Shown: positions 62,482-64,000 of the stretch, one piece after another | Position numbering within the stretch: position 1 is the stretch's first letter | How the letters are laid out: every line of letters begins with the position of its first letter | Assembly: GCF_019399895.1 (NCBI RefSeq) | Contig: NC_091867.1 | Span: 1,922,001 to 1,986,000, forward strand | Origin: Cardiocondyla obscurior | Lineage: Eukaryota; Arthropoda; Insecta; Hymenoptera; Formicidae | Reading direction: 5' to 3' | Length of the DNA stretch: 64,000 bases | Notes under the pieces: model-generated | The model's database searches: none | What the model saw: the letters and a program-made list of their open reading frames with translations, nothing else | Told to the model about the DNA's origin: nothing | Made by a program: the position numbers and the translations under genes

Positions 62482-62881
62482 TTATTGCACTCAAACGGCA
62501 TGACGAATAGCCGATCAGAAAAAATCATCGGGAATAAAAAGCGACGAGGAATTTTCAATATGTCGTCTATAAGTAGAAAAAGCTCATAATAAAAGCCTCT
62601 TTCGTGTGAAAGAAAAATTAGACAGTTAAATGCGTAAAACAAATGTCGAAATAAAGTAATCGTTTAAGTAAATTAATAATTTTTATATAAAAAAAAGAAT
62701 CTATATACAAAAATTAATAAGAAACAAAAAAAAAAAAATATTTTAATGAACGTAAGAAATTCTTGGACCGAGTGTGTTAACGTTGTTCGTTGTTCTAAAT
62801 TAAAAATTTTTAACTTGATTAGAATTGCAATTATATCGTACCAATTTGTATTGATACATGCAATAAAAAGCATATTGCAAT

Positions 62882-62962
62882 TTCGAACTCAATTGCACAT
62901 CGATCCCAACACAATTACTCTTTTCCCAATGGGAGATTGCAAGCTGAATTGTTACAGTACGA
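62882..62962. repeat. diverged local duplication, copy 2
   Basis: Partner of 62411-62481, same orientation, 470 nt apart. Stops surround it in both coding directions, so it may be a gene fragment, an unstructured RNA element or a piece of a repeat family. Confidence 0.6.
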
Positions 62963-63503
62963 TACATGCCAATCATTATAGAGCGTCCCTGAAAAGGATG
63001 CTATTCATATTTTAAGGGCAATCACGTAGATATGAAATAAACGAGTGCAAAATTATTTCGCCAGCAAATAAAAAAAAAATCTTAATTTAACGAAGCATAT
63101 TAATGAAGCATAGTTTTTGATCGTGCCTTGCTACAATTAATTTTGTAAAAAAAAAAAAAGTCTCGTTGAATCATTTCACTTACGATCTCATAAGTTATTA
63201 AAACAAATGGAGATTGCTTAAATAATTTAGCAAGTTGTTTTTCCCCGATTATTAACTGCGATGTAAAATACCTATTCGTCACATGTGTATTATACGTATA
63301 TACATATACGTATATAATAATTCATACGTGAATATGGCGCAATGCACTTTGCACACAAATATTCTTGATTAAATATACGTAGTTATAGTCGCTGTGGCGA
63401 CGCACAGCGCGTCACACAAATAAGAGATTTTGTTACGCAAATTGGCCTACGAATTCACTTGTAGAATTGTTTGGCAAACGGCGAATTCAATCAACCTACT
63501 TAC

Positions 63504-63618
63504 CGTTCTAACGTCACACCGAATTTATTATTCATAAAGTCAACAAAACTACCTAAATTCGTATTTTCTGAATTTATGCGCGCGATGCCGCTATGTTCGC
63601 AATGTCTGCAACATCTCT
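63504..63618 (-). CDS. unassigned exon-like open block with consensus donor
   Basis: Minus strand: open from an AG near 63634-63618 to a GTAAGT donor that starts at 63503. It encodes a cysteine/histidine-rich stretch (FERCCRHCEHSGIARINSEN) then TNLGSFVDFMNNKFGVTLER. The donor is phase 2. Timeout exon a (6485-6559) needs phase 1, so the two do not join directly, and I cannot match the peptide to TIMELESS. It could be an exon of timeout joined through an unseen exon, of another gene, or chance. Confidence 0.25.
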
Positions 63619-63634
63619 CAAATATCCGTGTAAC

Positions 63635-64000
63635 TATTTCTAACAAGTAAATTGGTATTTCGTTGACATATGAATATAATCCAAACCAAAATTACCTTAA
63701 TAAGTTGCGAAGTAACTTTTTATTCACTAATTCCTATAATACTGAACTTGACGAAGCGAAACCCGCAGAAATTAAAATTCCACGCCTCGTAATTCCGATT
63801 ATCTTAATAAAACGAAATTAAATACCAAAGATTTATAAAGACACAAGATTTTTAACGCCAAAGATAAATTGGTAACTATTTAATTTTCTCATTGTACTAA
63901 TAAAATGTACTTCCGCGCGTTTAATATACATATTTTTTGTTGCATTCGCGCGAAAGATCTCGTCTCGTCGAAGTTACCTTCAAATTGATAATACGATAGT
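63635..64000. other. AT-rich sequence to window end
   Basis: No exon, repeat or RNA gene recognised in this last stretch. It presumably still belongs to the host intron if timeout continues beyond 64000. Confidence 0.5.

Noticed and set aside
1..64000. CRISPR arrays, operons, prokaryotic signals, rRNA
   Set aside because: None seen; the window is eukaryotic, with split genes and no array-like regular repeats.

Overview
The window reads as nuclear DNA from an insect, most likely a hymenopteran and probably an ant. It has introns, little protein-coding sequence, AT-rich background with many CpG/CGCG motifs, long A/T runs and microsatellites, and no operons. Both recognisable genes have closest relatives in the Drosophila/honeybee timeout-2mit locus. 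The species assignment is inference from composition and gene content. Layout: positions 1030-6559 (minus strand) hold seven exons from the 3' part of timeout (tim2/TIMELESS). I assembled them by following reading frame across GT/AG junctions. They encode an acidic tract, the conserved helical region, and two tandem Myb-like repeats that match the C-terminal half of animal TIMELESS. Every junction keeps the frame. A possible terminal exon with stop codon and AATAAA lies at 777-856. The first resolved exon (6485-6559) still needs upstream exons, so the gene continues at higher coordinates, probably beyond 64000. Positions 56500-59235 (plus strand) hold one large uninterrupted CDS of 911 codons: signal peptide, LRRNT cap, about 18 leucine-rich repeats, LRRCT cap, Ser/Thr-rich stalk, one membrane helix and a short cytoplasmic tail. 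Structure, strand and position identify it as the 2mit orthologue, a receptor gene nested antisense in a large timeout intron. Between the two, about 50 kb (6560-56000) contains no convincing protein-coding gene. It does hold tandemly duplicated exon-like modules with good splice sites (10655-11786), two strong hairpins (11225-11337), two copies of a long-terminal-inverted-repeat non-autonomous DNA transposon (about 31528-31966 and 49282-49856), a (TA)36 microsatellite, and several strand-skewed low-complexity islands that create long but unconvincing open frames. From 59236 to the end there is the 2mit 3' UTR, AT-rich sequence, a diverged local duplication (62411/62882) and one open exon-like block with a consensus donor on the minus strand (63504). 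How the genes relate: TIMEOUT acts in replication-fork protection and, in flies, in light input to the clock. 2MIT is a neuronal LRR receptor linked to memory in flies. They share a locus by nesting, not an obvious pathway.
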